Shown here piece by piece: positions 1 to 10,940 of a DNA stretch of 64,000 bases (the first letter of the stretch is position 1; every line of letters starts with the position of its first letter). The position numbers and the translations under genes are program-made. Below the pieces are notes generated by a model. It did no database searches, was not told the DNA's origin, and saw nothing but the letters and a program-made list of their open reading frames with translations. The stretch covers positions 4,071,541-4,135,540 of the forward strand of contig NC_016943.1 of assembly GCF_000284015.1 (NCBI RefSeq), given 5' to 3'. The DNA comes from Blastococcus saxobsidens DD2 (GTDB lineage Bacteria; Actinomycetota; Actinomycetes; Mycobacteriales; Geodermatophilaceae).

Positions 1-1
1 G

Positions 2-955
2 AGCACGCTGAAGACGCTGACCTTCCTCACCCTCGCCTCCCGGCTGGACCCGGCCCAGGTGGTGGTGGGCACCGTGGATGACGAGCAGGTGGAGGGCAGC
101 CGGGTCGGGCTGGTCGCCGGCGGGCAGTACCCGGTCTCGCTGCTGTTCACGGCGCTGATGCTGCAGTCGGGCAACGACGCGGCGAACGCGCTGGCCCGCG
201 CGGCCGGCGGCGAGGCCGCCACCCTGGCCGCGATGAACCGGACCGCCCGGGGTCTCGGCGCCTTCGACACCGTCGCCGGCAGCCCGTCGGGCCTCGACGT
301 CGCCGGGCAGTCCTCCTCCGCCTACGACCTGGCGTTGTTCTTCCGGGCCCTCCTGGAGGATCCCGGGACCGCCGCCGTGCTGCGCATCCCGACCGCTGAC
401 ATGCCGGCGGTCGAGGGCCGGTTCCCCGGCTTCCAGATCCAGAACCAGAACTCCCTGCTCAGCACCTATCCGGGCAACCTGGGCGGCAAGACCGGGTTCA
501 CCGACGCCGCCCGGCACACGTTCGTCACCGCCGCCGAGCGCGACGGCCGGCGGCTGGTGGTGAGCGTGCTGGACACCGAGAGCGTGCCGCTGCGGGCGGC
601 CGACCAGGCCGCGCTGCTGCTCGACTGGGGTTTCGCCGTGCCGGCCGGGAACGCGGGCGTCGGCCGGCTCGTCCGCCCCGGCGACCTCGTGGCGGCGCCG
701 ACGGCGGCTCCGGCCGCCGCGCCGACGGCACCCGCGGTGGACACCTCGCCCGCCGCTCGCCCGGACGCCGCCGCCCCCGTCGCAGCGGACCCACCGCCCT
801 GGACCGCGGTGGCCCTGACCGTCGCGGCGCTCGGCGGGATGGCCGCGGTCAGCGTGCGGGCGACCGGTCGCCGTCGGGCGCGTCGATCCTCGTCGCCCCG
901 GCTGCCGGGGCGGCGTCCGCCAGCGCCGGGAGGCTGGCCGTCCAGGCGGCGGTGA
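2..955 (+). CDS. D-alanyl-D-alanine carboxypeptidase, S11 family (5' partial)
   Basis: This is a serine-type penicillin-binding carboxypeptidase that removes the terminal D-Ala from peptidoglycan stem peptides outside the membrane. The frame is open to the window edge, so the signal peptide and start lie upstream. The first visible residues are STLK, the SxxK motif with the nucleophilic Ser. SGN follows near visible residue 56 and KTG (GGKTGF) near 163, so all three S11 motifs are present in order. After an Ala/Pro-rich linker there is one hydrophobic segment (WTAVALTVAALGG) and a basic tail, which fits a C-terminal membrane anchor. The last 107 bases overlap the opposite-strand BrkB gene. 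The family is clear; the exact dac type cannot be told from the fragment. Confidence 0.93.
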   Translation, partial: STLKTLTFLTLASRLDPAQVVVGTVDDEQVEGSRVGLVAGGQYPVSLLFTALMLQSGNDAANALARAAGGEAATLAAMNRTARGLGAFDTVAGSPSGLDVAGQSSSAYDLALFFRALLEDPGTAAVLRIPTADMPAVEGRFPGFQIQNQNSLLSTYPGNLGGKTGFTDAARHTFVTAAERDGRRLVVSVLDTESVPLRAADQAALLLDWGFAVPAGNAGVGRLVRPGDLVAAPTAAPAAAPTAPAVDTSPAARPDAAAPVAADPPPWTAVALTVAALGGMAAVSVRATGRRRARRSSSPRLPGRRPPAPGGWPSRRR

Positions 956-1838
956 AGAAGGAGAACCGGAAGACGATGTTGATCCACACCAGGATCCCGA
1001 CCGCCCCGCCGAAGGCCGACGCGGTCACGCTGCCGGAGATGAGCGACAGGTAGAGGTTGCCGATCAGCTTCAGCACCTCGAACCCGGCGGCACCGAACAG
1101 CGCCCCGGGCAGCAGCCGGCGCAGCGGGTGCCGGGTCGAGGGGACCACCTTGAGCAGCCACAGGAAGACGACGGTGTCGCCGGCGAAGGCGAGCGCGAGG
1201 CTGATGACGGCGGTGAGGACGAACAGGCCGGGTGCGCCCTCGAGGCCGAGCATCTCGAGCAGCCAGTCGGTGGCCCAGGTGGCCACCCCGGTCAGCCCCA
1301 GGCTGAGGACCCCGAGCGCGCCCAGCAGGATGAGCGCCAGGATGTCCTGGACGTTGTCGCGCAGGAACTCCGGCTCCTCCGGGTGCCCCTTCCAGATCCG
1401 TTCCATGCCGATGCGCAGCTTGTCCATGGCGCGCAGGCCCGCGTAGACGAAACCGACCAGGCCGACGAGCCCGACCACGCCGGCGGAGCCGACGGCGGCC
1501 TGCAGGTTCGTGACGATCTCCGCACCGGTGGAGCCGGGGAAGGTGTCACGGATGGCGCCGTACAGCTCCTGCTGGAGCAGTTCGTTGCCCGAGAGCACCA
1601 GCCCGATGACCGAGGCGATCAGCATCAGCACCGGGAAGAGCCCGAGGAACGCGAAGTAGGTGACGCCGGCGGCCATCAGATCGCCCTGCGTCCGCTGGTA
1701 CCGGCCACCCGCGCGGGCGAGGTGGTCCAGCCACGGGGATCGCCGGCGGGCGGCGTCGACGGTGGACTCGATCCGGTCCCACATCCGGGCCGGCCACGCC
1801 TTGCGGGCCGGGCCGTCACCGGTGCGGGAGGAACTCAC
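849..1838 (-). CDS. YihY/BrkB family inner membrane protein
   Basis: A 329-residue polytopic membrane protein of the YihY/virulence factor BrkB family (Pfam Virul_fac_BrkB); the molecular role of the family is poorly defined. A basic cytoplasmic N-terminus of about 55 residues precedes the family signature GVTYFAFLGLFPVLM, then about six hydrophobic segments. The GTG start at 1838 has no clear Shine-Dalgarno but has CAGACT six bases upstream, a -10-like hexamer seen at the same spacing before several genes in this window, so a leaderless mRNA is likely. The 3' end overlaps the converging carboxypeptidase gene by 107 bases. Confidence 0.9.
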   Translation of the reverse strand: MSSSRTGDGPARKAWPARMWDRIESTVDAARRRSPWLDHLARAGGRYQRTQGDLMAAGVTYFAFLGLFPVLMLIASVIGLVLSGNELLQQELYGAIRDTFPGSTGAEIVTNLQAAVGSAGVVGLVGLVGFVYAGLRAMDKLRIGMERIWKGHPEEPEFLRDNVQDILALILLGALGVLSLGLTGVATWATDWLLEMLGLEGAPGLFVLTAVISLALAFAGDTVVFLWLLKVVPSTRHPLRRLLPGALFGAAGFEVLKLIGNLYLSLISGSVTASAFGGAVGILVWINIVFRFSFFTAAWTASLPALADAAPAAGATRIDAPDGDRSPAR

Positions 1839-1889
1839 CGCCCGAGTCTGGGTGATCGGCTTCGGCGCCGCGCCCCGGCCCCACGGGGC

Positions 1890-3574
<1,685 letters not shown>

Positions 3575-4684
3575 TCAGGGCGCCGGAGCGGCCAGTGCGT
3601 CGTCCACTGCGGCGAGGAAGACGTCGTCCTCCTCGGGCGTGCCGACCGTGACCCGGATGCCCTCCCCGGCGAAGGGACGGGTGATGACCGCCCGGGCCTC
3701 CAGGGCACCGGCCAGCTCCACCGTCCGCTCCCCCAGCGGCAGCCAGACGAAGTTCGCCTGGCTGTCGGCCACCTCGAACCCCCGCTGCCGCAGCGCTCCG
3801 GTCAGCCGGGCGCGTTCGGCGACGACGGCGGCGCACCGGGTGCGCACCTCCGCCTCGCTGGCCAGCGCGGCCACCGCCGCCGCCTGCGCCACCATCCCGA
3901 CGCTGAACGGCAGGTGCGTCTTGCGCACCGCCTCGGCGACCGCCGGGTCCTCGGCGAGCAGGTAGCCCACCCGCAGACCGGCCAGCCCCCAGGCCTTGGA
4001 GAAGGTGCGGAGGACGGCGACGTTGGGCCGGCCGCGCATCAGGTCGACGCCGTCGGGCACGTCGGCGTCGGTCACGAACTCCCGGTAGGCCTCGTCGAGG
4101 ACCACCAGCGTCTCGGCCGGCACCGCGTCGAGGAACCGTTCCAGCTCCGGGCGGCGCACCGCCGTCCCGGTGGGGTTGTTGGGGTTGCAGACGAAGACCA
4201 GGCGGGTGGTGTCGTCCAGCGCCGCGGCGAGGGCGTCCAGGTCGTGGGTGTCGGACGAGCCGCCGTCCCGGCCCGGGGTGAGCGGCACCTGGACGGCGCG
4301 GGCGCCGGCCACCCGGGCCAGCAGCGGGTACATCTCGAAGGAGCGCCAGGCGAACGCGATGCTCGTGCCCGGGTCGTTGTAGGCCTGGGCCAGCTCCTGG
4401 CAGATGGCGACCGCGCCGCAGCCGGTGGCCACCTGCGCCGGGTCGACGCCGTACCGGTCGGCCAGCGCCCGGGTGAGGACCACCGCACCGTTGTCGGGGT
4501 AGCGGTTGGTCTCGGCGACGGCGGCGGTCACGGCCCGGACGACGGCGGGCAGTGGCGGGAACGCGACCTCGTTGCTGGCCAGCTTGACCGCCCGCTCGAC
4601 ACCGATCTCGCGGGCGAGGTCGGCGGGGTTGCGGCCCGGCTTGTAGACCGGGAGCGACTGCACCGCCGGACGGGCACTGACCAC
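3575..4684 (-). CDS. hisC: histidinol-phosphate / aromatic aminotransferase
   Basis: A PLP-dependent fold-type I aminotransferase of the HisC/Pat group, catalysing histidinol-phosphate or aromatic amino acid transamination. Visible features are the N-terminal VYKPGR and ASNE substrate-binding segments, CNPNNPTG near residue 158, and the Schiff-base lysine in TFSKAWGLAGLRVGY near residue 220. I chose the GTG at 4684 because GGAGG lies five bases upstream; a GTG at 4696 would add four residues. It stands apart from other his genes, so it may be the second actinobacterial copy often called HisC2 or Pat rather than the histidine-operon enzyme. Confidence 0.88.
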   Translation of the reverse strand: MVSARPAVQSLPVYKPGRNPADLAREIGVERAVKLASNEVAFPPLPAVVRAVTAAVAETNRYPDNGAVVLTRALADRYGVDPAQVATGCGAVAICQELAQAYNDPGTSIAFAWRSFEMYPLLARVAGARAVQVPLTPGRDGGSSDTHDLDALAAALDDTTRLVFVCNPNNPTGTAVRRPELERFLDAVPAETLVVLDEAYREFVTDADVPDGVDLMRGRPNVAVLRTFSKAWGLAGLRVGYLLAEDPAVAEAVRKTHLPFSVGMVAQAAAVAALASEAEVRTRCAAVVAERARLTGALRQRGFEVADSQANFVWLPLGERTVELAGALEARAVITRPFAGEGIRVTVGTPEEDDVFLAAVDDALAAPAP

Positions 4685-4712
4685 GAGATCCTCCACCTCC
4701 GCGACCGCCCCC

Positions 4713-4718
4713 TAGGGT
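4713..4718 (+). promoter_or_regulatory. -10 element of galE (leaderless)
   Basis: TAGGGT lies six bases before the galE ATG. In Actinomycetota a TANNNT hexamer at this distance places the transcription start on or next to the start codon, giving a leaderless mRNA. No Shine-Dalgarno is visible. This is inferred from spacing only. Confidence 0.55.
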
Positions 4719-4724
4719 TGCCGC

Positions 4725-5678
4725 ATGCGCGTACTCGTCGCCGGCGGTGCCGGCTACATCGGCAGCGTAGTGACGGCGGCGCTGCTCGCCGACGGCCACG
4801 AGGTGACCGTCCTGGACGACCTCTCCACCGGTCACGCGGACGCGGTGCCCGAGGGCGCCACGCTGGCCGAGGTGTCGCTGCACGACTCCGCCCCGGTGCT
4901 GGCGGAGGCGCGGCCGGAGGCGGTGCTGCACTTCGCGGCCAAGTCGCTGGTCGGGGTCTCCCAGCAGCGGCCGGAGGAGTACTGGAACACCAACGTCAGC
5001 GGCACCTTCGCCCTGCTGGAGGCGATGCGGGCCGCCGACTGCCGCCGGATCGTCTTCTCCTCGACCGCGGCCACCTACGGGGAACCGGACCAGGTGCCCA
5101 TCCGGGAGGACGCGCCCACCCGGCCGACCAACACCTACGGCGCCTCGAAGCTCGCCGTCGACCACATGCTGACCTCCTACGCCGTCGCGCACGGCTTCGC
5201 GGCGGTGAGCCTGCGGTACTTCAACGTCGCGGGCGCGGCCTACGGCCTCGGTGAGCGGCACACCACGGAGACCCACCTGATCCCGATCGCGCTGCAGGTC
5301 GCCGCCGGCCGGCGGGAGTCGCTCACCGTCCACGGCGAGGACTACCCGACGCCCGACGGCACCTGCATCCGCGACTACGTGCACGTGGCGGACCTCTCCG
5401 ATGCCCACCTGCTCGCGCTGCCGGCGCCGGCGGCCGGCGAGCACCGGATCTACAACCTGGGCAACGGCACCGGGTTCTCGGTGCAGGAGGTGGTCGAGGC
5501 CGCCCGCGAGGTGACCGGTCACCCGATCCCGGTCACCGTCGGCGAGCGGCGGGCGGGCGACCCCGCCCAGCTGGTCGCCTCCAGCGACCGGATCCGCGCC
5601 GAGCTGGGCTGGACGCCGGAGCACACCGACCTGGTCGGCATCGTCCGGGATGCGTGGAAGGTCGCGCAGGCCCGCTGA
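4725..5678 (+). CDS. galE: UDP-glucose 4-epimerase
   Basis: An extended short-chain dehydrogenase that interconverts UDP-glucose and UDP-galactose using bound NAD. The Rossmann GxxGxxG motif is GGAGYIG at residues 7-13. The catalytic Ser/Thr lies in [10 protein letters not shown] near residue 110 and YxxxK in [11 protein letters not shown] near residue 137. At 317 residues it has the usual GalE length. It is a single gene, divergent from the aminotransferase and convergent with the CBS-domain gene. It probably supplies galactose residues for envelope polysaccharide. Confidence 0.93.
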   Translation: MRVLVAGGAGYIGSVVTAALLADGHEVTVLDDLSTGHADAVPEGATLAEVSLHDSAPVLAEARPEAVLHFAAKSLVGVSQQRPEEYWNTNVSGTFALLEAMRAADCRRIVFSSTAATYGEPDQVPIREDAPTRPTNTYGASKLAVDHMLTSYAVAHGFAAVSLRYFNVAGAAYGLGERHTTETHLIPIALQVAAGRRESLTVHGEDYPTPDGTCIRDYVHVADLSDAHLLALPAPAAGEHRIYNLGNGTGFSVQEVVEAAREVTGHPIPVTVGERRAGDPAQLVASSDRIRAELGWTPEHTDLVGIVRDAWKVAQAR

Positions 5679-5689
5679 CCCCTTCCCGG

Positions 5690-5748
5690 GCATAGGAACC
5701 TATGCATATGGTTCTGGACCCGAAACCGCAGGCATAGCTTCCTATGCC
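5690..5748. terminator. two short AT-rich hairpins between galE and the CBS gene
   Basis: The 76-base convergent gap holds two inverted repeats: GCATAGG-AA-CCTATGC at 5690-5705 and GGCATAG-CTTC-CTATGCC at 5731-5748. They share the same half-site (CATAG/CTATG), so the second is nearly a copy of the first. Neither has a U-tract. They may end both convergent transcripts or be a paired protein-binding site. Confidence 0.5.
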
Positions 5749-5754
5749 TACTCC

Positions 5755-7086
5755 TCAGCCTGCCGGGGCCTCGCTGCTCTCCTCGTCCTCCGGCGCCGGG
5801 GCCGGTGGCGGGCTGACCACCAGGCGGGCGATCCGCCGTCCGTCGAGCTCGAGGACGGTGATCGTGCGGCCCTCGATCTCGACGGTGTCGCCGACCTCGG
5901 GCAACCGGCCGAGCACCGCCAGCACGTAGCCGGCGGCCGTCTCGTACGGCCCCTCGGGCAACTCCAGGCCGGTGGCCTCGGCGAAGTCGTCCAGGTTGAA
6001 CAGGCCGTCGACCTCACGGGGCTCGTCCGGCGATCGCTTCGCCTCCGGGGTGACCTCCTCGTCGTACTCGTCGTAGATCTCCCCGATGACCTCCTCGATC
6101 AGGTCCTCCAGGGTGACGATGCCGTCGGTGCCGCCGTACTCGTCGACGACGATCGCCAGGTGCTGGTTCTCCCGGCGCATCTCGCTGAGCACCTTCAGCA
6201 CGCCGGCGGTGCCCGGCAGCCGGGTGACGTCGCGGGCGAGGTCGCCGACGGTCGCGGCCCGTCCGGCCGGATGGCTGGGCAGGAAGAGGTCGCGCACGTG
6301 CACGAAGCCGACGACGTCGTCCTGGTCCCGCCCGACGACCGGGAAGCGCGACCAGTTCGACTCGGCGACGAGCTTGGCCGCCCGGCTGGCGGTCATGGAG
6401 GCATCGAGGAACTGCACCTCGGTGCGCGGCGTCATGACCTCGCGCACCTCGCGCTCGCCGGCCCGGAAGACCTCGTCGATCAGCCGGCGCTCGTCGCTGC
6501 TGAGCGACTCGTGCGCCGCGACCAGGTCGCGCAACTCTTCCTGGCTGATCGAGTCGCCGCTGGCCTTCGGGTCGGCGCCGACCAGCCGGACCAGTCCGTT
6601 GGTCGACTTCGACAGCAACCAGATCACCGGGCGGGAGAGCTTGGCGATGGCATTGAGGGGCGCCGCCACCAGCAGAGCGAAGCCCTCGGCGCGCTGCAGC
6701 GCCAGCCGCTTGGGGGTCAGCTCGCCGACGACGAGCGACACGTAGCTGATCGCGATGGTGACCAGCACCAGCGCCAGCGTGCCGGCCAGTCCCTCGCTCA
6801 GGCCGCGGGTCTGCAGCCAGTCGGCCAGCGGGGCCGACAGGGTGCTGGCGCCGAACGCGGCGGAGAAGAACCCGGCCAGGGTGACGCCCACCTGCACGGC
6901 GGCCAGGAACTGGTTCGGATCCTTCAGCAGCTTCTGAACCGCCTTGCCGCGGCGGCCGCCCTGCTCGGCCATCGCCCGGACCTGCGACTCGCGCAGCGAG
7001 ACCAGGGCGATCTCGGCGCCCGCGAAGACACCGCCGATCATGATGAAGACGACGACCATGACGATGTTGAGCCAAACGTCGCTCAC
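5755..7086 (-). CDS. hemolysin-family / CorC-type CBS domain membrane protein
   Basis: A 443-residue protein of the HlyC/CorC (UPF0053) family, proposed to be linked to Mg2+ or Co2+ efflux. The order is an N-terminal DUF21/CNNM membrane domain of three to four helices (about residues 1-190), then two CBS domains (about 205-330; MTPRTEVQFLD and VDEYGGTDGIVTLEDLIEE are recognisable), then a C-terminal CorC/HlyC domain. I chose GTG at 7086 (VSDVWLNIV) because GAGGAG lies ten bases upstream and because the upstream extension is low-complexity. It converges on galE. Confidence 0.9.
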   Translation of the reverse strand: MSDVWLNIVMVVVFIMIGGVFAGAEIALVSLRESQVRAMAEQGGRRGKAVQKLLKDPNQFLAAVQVGVTLAGFFSAAFGASTLSAPLADWLQTRGLSEGLAGTLALVLVTIAISYVSLVVGELTPKRLALQRAEGFALLVAAPLNAIAKLSRPVIWLLSKSTNGLVRLVGADPKASGDSISQEELRDLVAAHESLSSDERRLIDEVFRAGEREVREVMTPRTEVQFLDASMTASRAAKLVAESNWSRFPVVGRDQDDVVGFVHVRDLFLPSHPAGRAATVGDLARDVTRLPGTAGVLKVLSEMRRENQHLAIVVDEYGGTDGIVTLEDLIEEVIGEIYDEYDEEVTPEAKRSPDEPREVDGLFNLDDFAEATGLELPEGPYETAAGYVLAVLGRLPEVGDTVEIEGRTITVLELDGRRIARLVVSPPPAPAPEDEESSEAPAG

Positions 7087-7284
7087 CGGCGGCGTGCTCC
7101 TCGGGGTTCGGGGTGCGGACGGACGTGCCCATGGTGCCGGGTCCTTGCTGCCCGGCGGAGCCGTGGGCACACCGGAGCCGACCGGATCGGCCCGTGAGAC
7201 CGCGCACCCGGCGGGACTACCGCACCCGGGCCAGCACGGTTAGTCTTCGGTGGATAACAGATCGTGATCGAACTGAGGACCTCG

Positions 7285-8289
7285 ATGCGCCACCGGCCTT
7301 CTGCTCCCCCGCGGTCGCACCGTCCAGGCGTCCCCGCGCCGCGGCCCCGGCACACCCGACCCGGCCGGCTCGGACTCCTCACCGGCCGGCTGTCCCGGGT
7401 CCTCGGCGCGACGGCGGCGGTCACCGCGGCACTGCTGGTGGTGCCGGTCCTGCCCGGTCCGGCCGAGTCGCCGACCGCGGGGCTCGACGCCACCTCGCAC
7501 ACGGGAGCCGCCGGATCGCCCGACTCATCCACCTCGGCGTTCCCCGGCACCTCTCCCGCGCCGGTCACCACCGGCGGCGGCCCGGCCGGCCCAGCCGTCG
7601 CGGCGCCGCCCCCGCCGCCGGTGGACGCCCCGCCGGCCGCGCCCCCGTCCACCGAGGCCGCGACCACCGAGACCCCGTCCACCGAGACCCCGACGGCCGG
7701 AACCCCGACGGCCGGAACCCCGACGGCCGGAACCCCGACGGCCGGAACCCCGACGGCCGGGACCCCGACGGCCGGGACCCCGACGGCCGAGCCCCCGACG
7801 GCCGACGAACTGGCCGGCGCCCGGGTGCCCGAGCCCGGACCGACGCCTCCCTCCGCACCCCCCGCTGCCCCGGCGCCGCCGGCGCCGCCGGCGACCGTCG
7901 CGGCCGCCCAGCCGGGCCACTCCCCCGACGAGGCGCAGGTGCTGACCCTGGTGAACGCCGAGCGCGGACGCGCGGGGTGCGGACCGGTCACCGCCGACCC
8001 GGGGCTGGCCGCGGTGGCCCGCGCGCACAGCACCGACATGCGCGACCGCGGATTCTTCGACCACGTGAACCTCGACGGGCAGGACCCCTTCGACCGCGCG
8101 GACAGGGCCGGCCTCGTCGCCCGGGCGGAGAACATCGCCCGGGGCCAGGCCGACGCCACCGCCGTCATGACCTCGTGGATGAACAGCCCCGGCCACCGGA
8201 AGAACATCCTCGACTGCGGACTGACCCGGCTCGGAGTCGGCATCGCCGAGGGTCCCGGCGGCCCCTGGTGGACCCAGCTCTTCGGCTGA
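7285..8289 (+). CDS. exported CAP-domain (SCP/PR-1, YkwD-like) protein
   Basis: A 334-residue secreted or membrane-tethered protein. A basic N-terminus and hydrophobic segment (about residues 34-57) are followed by a long Pro/Thr/Ala-rich region with tandem PTAGT pentapeptides, then a C-terminal CAP domain (about 215-334) with LVNAERGRAGC, DHVNLDGQDP, RAENIARG and SPGHRKNIL. CAP domains of this bacterial type are common in envelope proteins, but their activity is usually unknown. The ATG at 7285 has GAGGA about five bases upstream; a GTG at 7264 is possible. The repeat region probably spans the cell wall. Confidence 0.88.
   Translation: MRHRPSAPPRSHRPGVPAPRPRHTRPGRLGLLTGRLSRVLGATAAVTAALLVVPVLPGPAESPTAGLDATSHTGAAGSPDSSTSAFPGTSPAPVTTGGGPAGPAVAAPPPPPVDAPPAAPPSTEAATTETPSTETPTAGTPTAGTPTAGTPTAGTPTAGTPTAGTPTAEPPTADELAGARVPEPGPTPPSAPPAAPAPPAPPATVAAAQPGHSPDEAQVLTLVNAERGRAGCGPVTADPGLAAVARAHSTDMRDRGFFDHVNLDGQDPFDRADRAGLVARAENIARGQADATAVMTSWMNSPGHRKNILDCGLTRLGVGIAEGPGGPWWTQLFG
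7690..7794 (+). repeat. 15-bp coding minisatellite (PTAGT units)
   Basis: Six in-frame 15-base units of the form CCGACGGCCGGRACC encode PTAGT, followed by a seventh that changes to encode PTAEP. The first four units are identical and the next two differ by one synonymous base. Such an array can expand or contract without a frameshift. Confidence 0.9.
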
Positions 8290-8338
8290 CGCCCGCAGCA
8301 GGGCCGCGGCCGCGCATCAGCGCCGGGGCCAGGACGCA

Positions 8339-8374
8339 CGACGGCCCCCTCACCGCTGGGCGAGGGGGCCGTCG
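8339..8374. terminator. bidirectional terminator between CAP gene and icd
   Basis: A perfect 13-bp stem (CGACGGCCCCCTC with GAGGGGGCCGTCG) and a 10-base loop lie in the 99-base convergent gap. There is no U-tract, as is usual for actinobacterial terminators. It can serve both strands. Confidence 0.75.
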
Positions 8375-8388
8375 GCTGTGCGGCTACG

Positions 8389-9603
8389 TCAGGCCATGGC
8401 CTTCTGCAGGTTGGTGTCGATGGCCGCCAGGAAGTCCTGGGTGGTCAGCCACGGCTGGTCCTTGGAGATCAGCAGCGCGAGGTCCTTGGTCATCTGGCCG
8501 CTCTCGACGGTGTCGATGCAGACCTTCTCCAGGGTCTCGGCGAAGCGGGTCACCTCGGGGGTGTTGTCCAGCTTGCCGCGGTGGGCCAGACCCCGGGTCC
8601 AGGCGAAGATGGAGGCGATCGGGTTGGTCGACGTCTCCTTGCCCTGCTGGTGCTGGCGGAAGTGGCGGGTCACCGTGCCGTGCGCGGCCTCGGCCTCGAC
8701 CGTGCGGCCGTCGGGGCTCATGAGCACCGACGTCATGAGGCCGAGCGAGCCGAAGCCCTGGGCGACGGTGTCGGACTGCACGTCACCGTCGTAGTTCTTG
8801 CAGGCCCACACGTAGCCGCCCTCCCACTTGAGGGACGCGGCGACCATGTCGTCGATGAGCCGGTGCTCGTAGGTGATGCCGGCGGCGTCGAACTTCTCCT
8901 TGAACTCCGCCTGGAACACCTCCTCGAACAGATCCTTGAACCGGCCGTCGTAGGCCTTGAGGATCGTGTTCTTCGTGGAGAGGTAGACCGGGTATTCGCG
9001 CTGCAGGCCGTAGTTCATCGAGGCGCGGGCGAAGTCACGGATCGAGTCGTCGAGGTTGTACATCGCCATCGCGACGCCGCCACCCGGCGACTGGAAGACC
9101 TCGTGCTCGATCGGCTCGGAGCCGTCCTTCGGCGTGAAGGTGATCGTCAGGGTCCCCTCACCGGGGAACTTGAAGTCGGTGGCGCGGTACTGGTCACCGA
9201 AGGCGTGCCGGCCGACGACGATCGGCTTGGTCCAGCCGGGCACCAGCCGCGGCACGTTCTCCATGATGATCGGCTCGCGGAAGATGACGCCGCCGAGGAT
9301 GTTGCGGATCGTCCCGTTGGGCGAGCGGTACATCCGCTTGAGGCCGAACTCCTCGACGCGCGCCTCGTCCGGCGTGATGGTCGCGCACTTGACGCCGACG
9401 CCGTGCTTCTTGATGGCGTTCGCGGAGTCGACCGTGATCTGGTCGTCGGTCGCGTCCCTGGCCTCGATGCCCAGGTCGTAGTACTCCAGGTTCACGTCGA
9501 GGTACGGGAGGATCAGCTGGTCCTTGATGAACTGCCAGATGATCCGGGTCATCTCGTCGCCGTCGAGTTCGACGACGGTGCCCTCGACCTTGATCTTCGC
9601 CAC
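8389..9603 (-). CDS. icd: NADP-dependent isocitrate dehydrogenase
   Basis: This enzyme converts isocitrate to 2-oxoglutarate in the TCA cycle and makes NADPH. The sequence is the roughly 405-residue homodimeric type shared with eukaryotic IDP enzymes: [10 protein letters not shown] near residue 14, [14 protein letters not shown] near residue 96 and [13 protein letters not shown] near residue 305. The GTG at 9603 (product MAKIKVEG) is chosen because AGAGGGA lies seven bases upstream; the GTG at 9609 would sit against that site. It is upstream-adjacent to mdh on the same strand with a 35-base gap. Confidence 0.95.
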   Translation of the reverse strand: MAKIKVEGTVVELDGDEMTRIIWQFIKDQLILPYLDVNLEYYDLGIEARDATDDQITVDSANAIKKHGVGVKCATITPDEARVEEFGLKRMYRSPNGTIRNILGGVIFREPIIMENVPRLVPGWTKPIVVGRHAFGDQYRATDFKFPGEGTLTITFTPKDGSEPIEHEVFQSPGGGVAMAMYNLDDSIRDFARASMNYGLQREYPVYLSTKNTILKAYDGRFKDLFEEVFQAEFKEKFDAAGITYEHRLIDDMVAASLKWEGGYVWACKNYDGDVQSDTVAQGFGSLGLMTSVLMSPDGRTVEAEAAHGTVTRHFRQHQQGKETSTNPIASIFAWTRGLAHRGKLDNTPEVTRFAETLEKVCIDTVESGQMTKDLALLISKDQPWLTTQDFLAAIDTNLQKAMA

Positions 9604-9638
9604 GTGCACGTCCCTCTCTGCAGCTCTGACCGAGGTGG

Positions 9639-10592
9639 TCAGAGGTCGGCTACGTCAGCCTGCTTGGCGCGTACGGCCTCGGCCGCCTCGCGCAGCCCGG
9701 TCAGCTCGCTCTCGGACAGGTCGCCCTCGACGACCCGCCGCACACCGTTCCGGCCGATCTCGGCCTCGACGCCCAGGTAGACGCCGTTGATCCCGTATTC
9801 GCCGTCGACCCAGGCGCAGACCGGCATGACGGCACCGGAATCCTCCATGACCGCCCTCGCCATCCGGGCGGCTGCGGCCGACGGCGCGAAGTACGCCGAG
9901 CCCGTCTTGAGCAGCGCCACGACCTCCGCGCCGCCGTTGCGGGTGCGGTCGACCAGGTGCTCGATCCGGTCGGCGGTCAGCACGTCGGCCAGCGGCTTGC
10001 CGTCGACGGTGCACCGCGAGGGCACCGGCACCATCGTGTCGCCGTGGGAGCCCAGGGTGAGGGTCTGCACGGAGGCGACCGGGACGCCGAGCTCCTCGGC
10101 GACGTTGTTGGTGAAGCGCGCCGTGTCGAGCATCCCTGCCTGACCCATGACCCGGTTCTTCGGGAAGCCGGTGGCCAGCTGGGCCAGCGCCGTCATCTCG
10201 TCCAGCGGGTTGGACACGACGATGACCACGGCGTCCGGCGAGGTCTGCGCGATGTTCTCCGAGACCTGGCGGACGATGCCGGCATTGGTCTCGATCAGGT
10301 CCATGCGGCTCATGCCGGGCTTGCGCGGCAGGCCCGCGGTGATCACGACGACGTCGGAGCCCTCGGTGCCCTCGTAGGACCCGCCGCCGACGCCGACGAC
10401 CCTGGTCTCGAAGCCCTCGATCGGCCGGGACTGGTTCATGTCGAGGGCCAGCCCCTCCGGCTTGCCCTCGACGATGTCGGTGAGCACGACGGTCTCGAAG
10501 ATGTCGTACTCCGCGAGACGCAGAGCGGTGGTGGAGCCGTAGAACCCGGCGCCTACCACGGTGACCTTCCCGTTCCTGGGCTGCTTCGCCAT
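9639..10592 (-). CDS. mdh: malate dehydrogenase
   Basis: An NAD-dependent LDH-like malate dehydrogenase of 317 residues that oxidises malate to oxaloacetate. The Rossmann motif is [12 protein letters not shown] near residue 12, and the active-site His is in [13 protein letters not shown] near residue 178. The ATG at 10592 has TAGGTT seven bases upstream, so it is probably leaderless. It precedes icd on the same strand, pairing two TCA enzymes in one likely transcription unit. Confidence 0.94.
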   Translation of the reverse strand: MAKQPRNGKVTVVGAGFYGSTTALRLAEYDIFETVVLTDIVEGKPEGLALDMNQSRPIEGFETRVVGVGGGSYEGTEGSDVVVITAGLPRKPGMSRMDLIETNAGIVRQVSENIAQTSPDAVVIVVSNPLDEMTALAQLATGFPKNRVMGQAGMLDTARFTNNVAEELGVPVASVQTLTLGSHGDTMVPVPSRCTVDGKPLADVLTADRIEHLVDRTRNGGAEVVALLKTGSAYFAPSAAAARMARAVMEDSGAVMPVCAWVDGEYGINGVYLGVEAEIGRNGVRRVVEGDLSESELTGLREAAEAVRAKQADVADL

Positions 10593-10640
10593 GGCGGTCA
10601 ACCTATCGCTGGTCGCGTCCCCGCGCTGCCGGGGGTCCGT

Positions 10641-10940
10641 TCACGTACCGGGGATCGACAGCGCGACGACGGCCAGGGTGAGACCGACCCCGGCCATGAG
10701 CACGACGTCGACCGCCCGGCTGCGCACGGCGAGGAAGCCGACCCGGCGTACCGGCAGCAGCAGCCGCAGCAGCGCCGCGCCCACCAGGGCCAGGGCCACG
10801 ACGACCAGCCCCCAGCGCCAGTGCTCGAAGGTGACCATGGCCAGTCCGACGCCGACCACGAGCAGCACCGCCAGCAGCGGCAGCTGCCGCACCAGCCCGG
10901 CCAGGAAGGGCCGGCGGACGTAGAGCGGCGGGCGGCTCAC
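10641..10940 (-). CDS. DUF3017 membrane protein
   Basis: A 99-residue protein with three predicted membrane segments separated by short basic loops ([45 protein letters not shown]). It matches the small actinobacterial DUF3017 family, often found next to folD. Its start overlaps the folD stop by four bases (ATGA), so it is translationally coupled to folD. The function is unknown. Confidence 0.82.
   Translation of the reverse strand: MSRPPLYVRRPFLAGLVRQLPLLAVLLVVGVGLAMVTFEHWRWGLVVVALALVGAALLRLLLPVRRVGFLAVRSRAVDVVLMAGVGLTLAVVALSIPGT

Noticed and set aside
7690-7794. CRISPR-like regular repeats
   Set aside because: The 15-base units are contiguous, in frame and without spacers, so they are a coding minisatellite. 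The same holds for 17395-17708.
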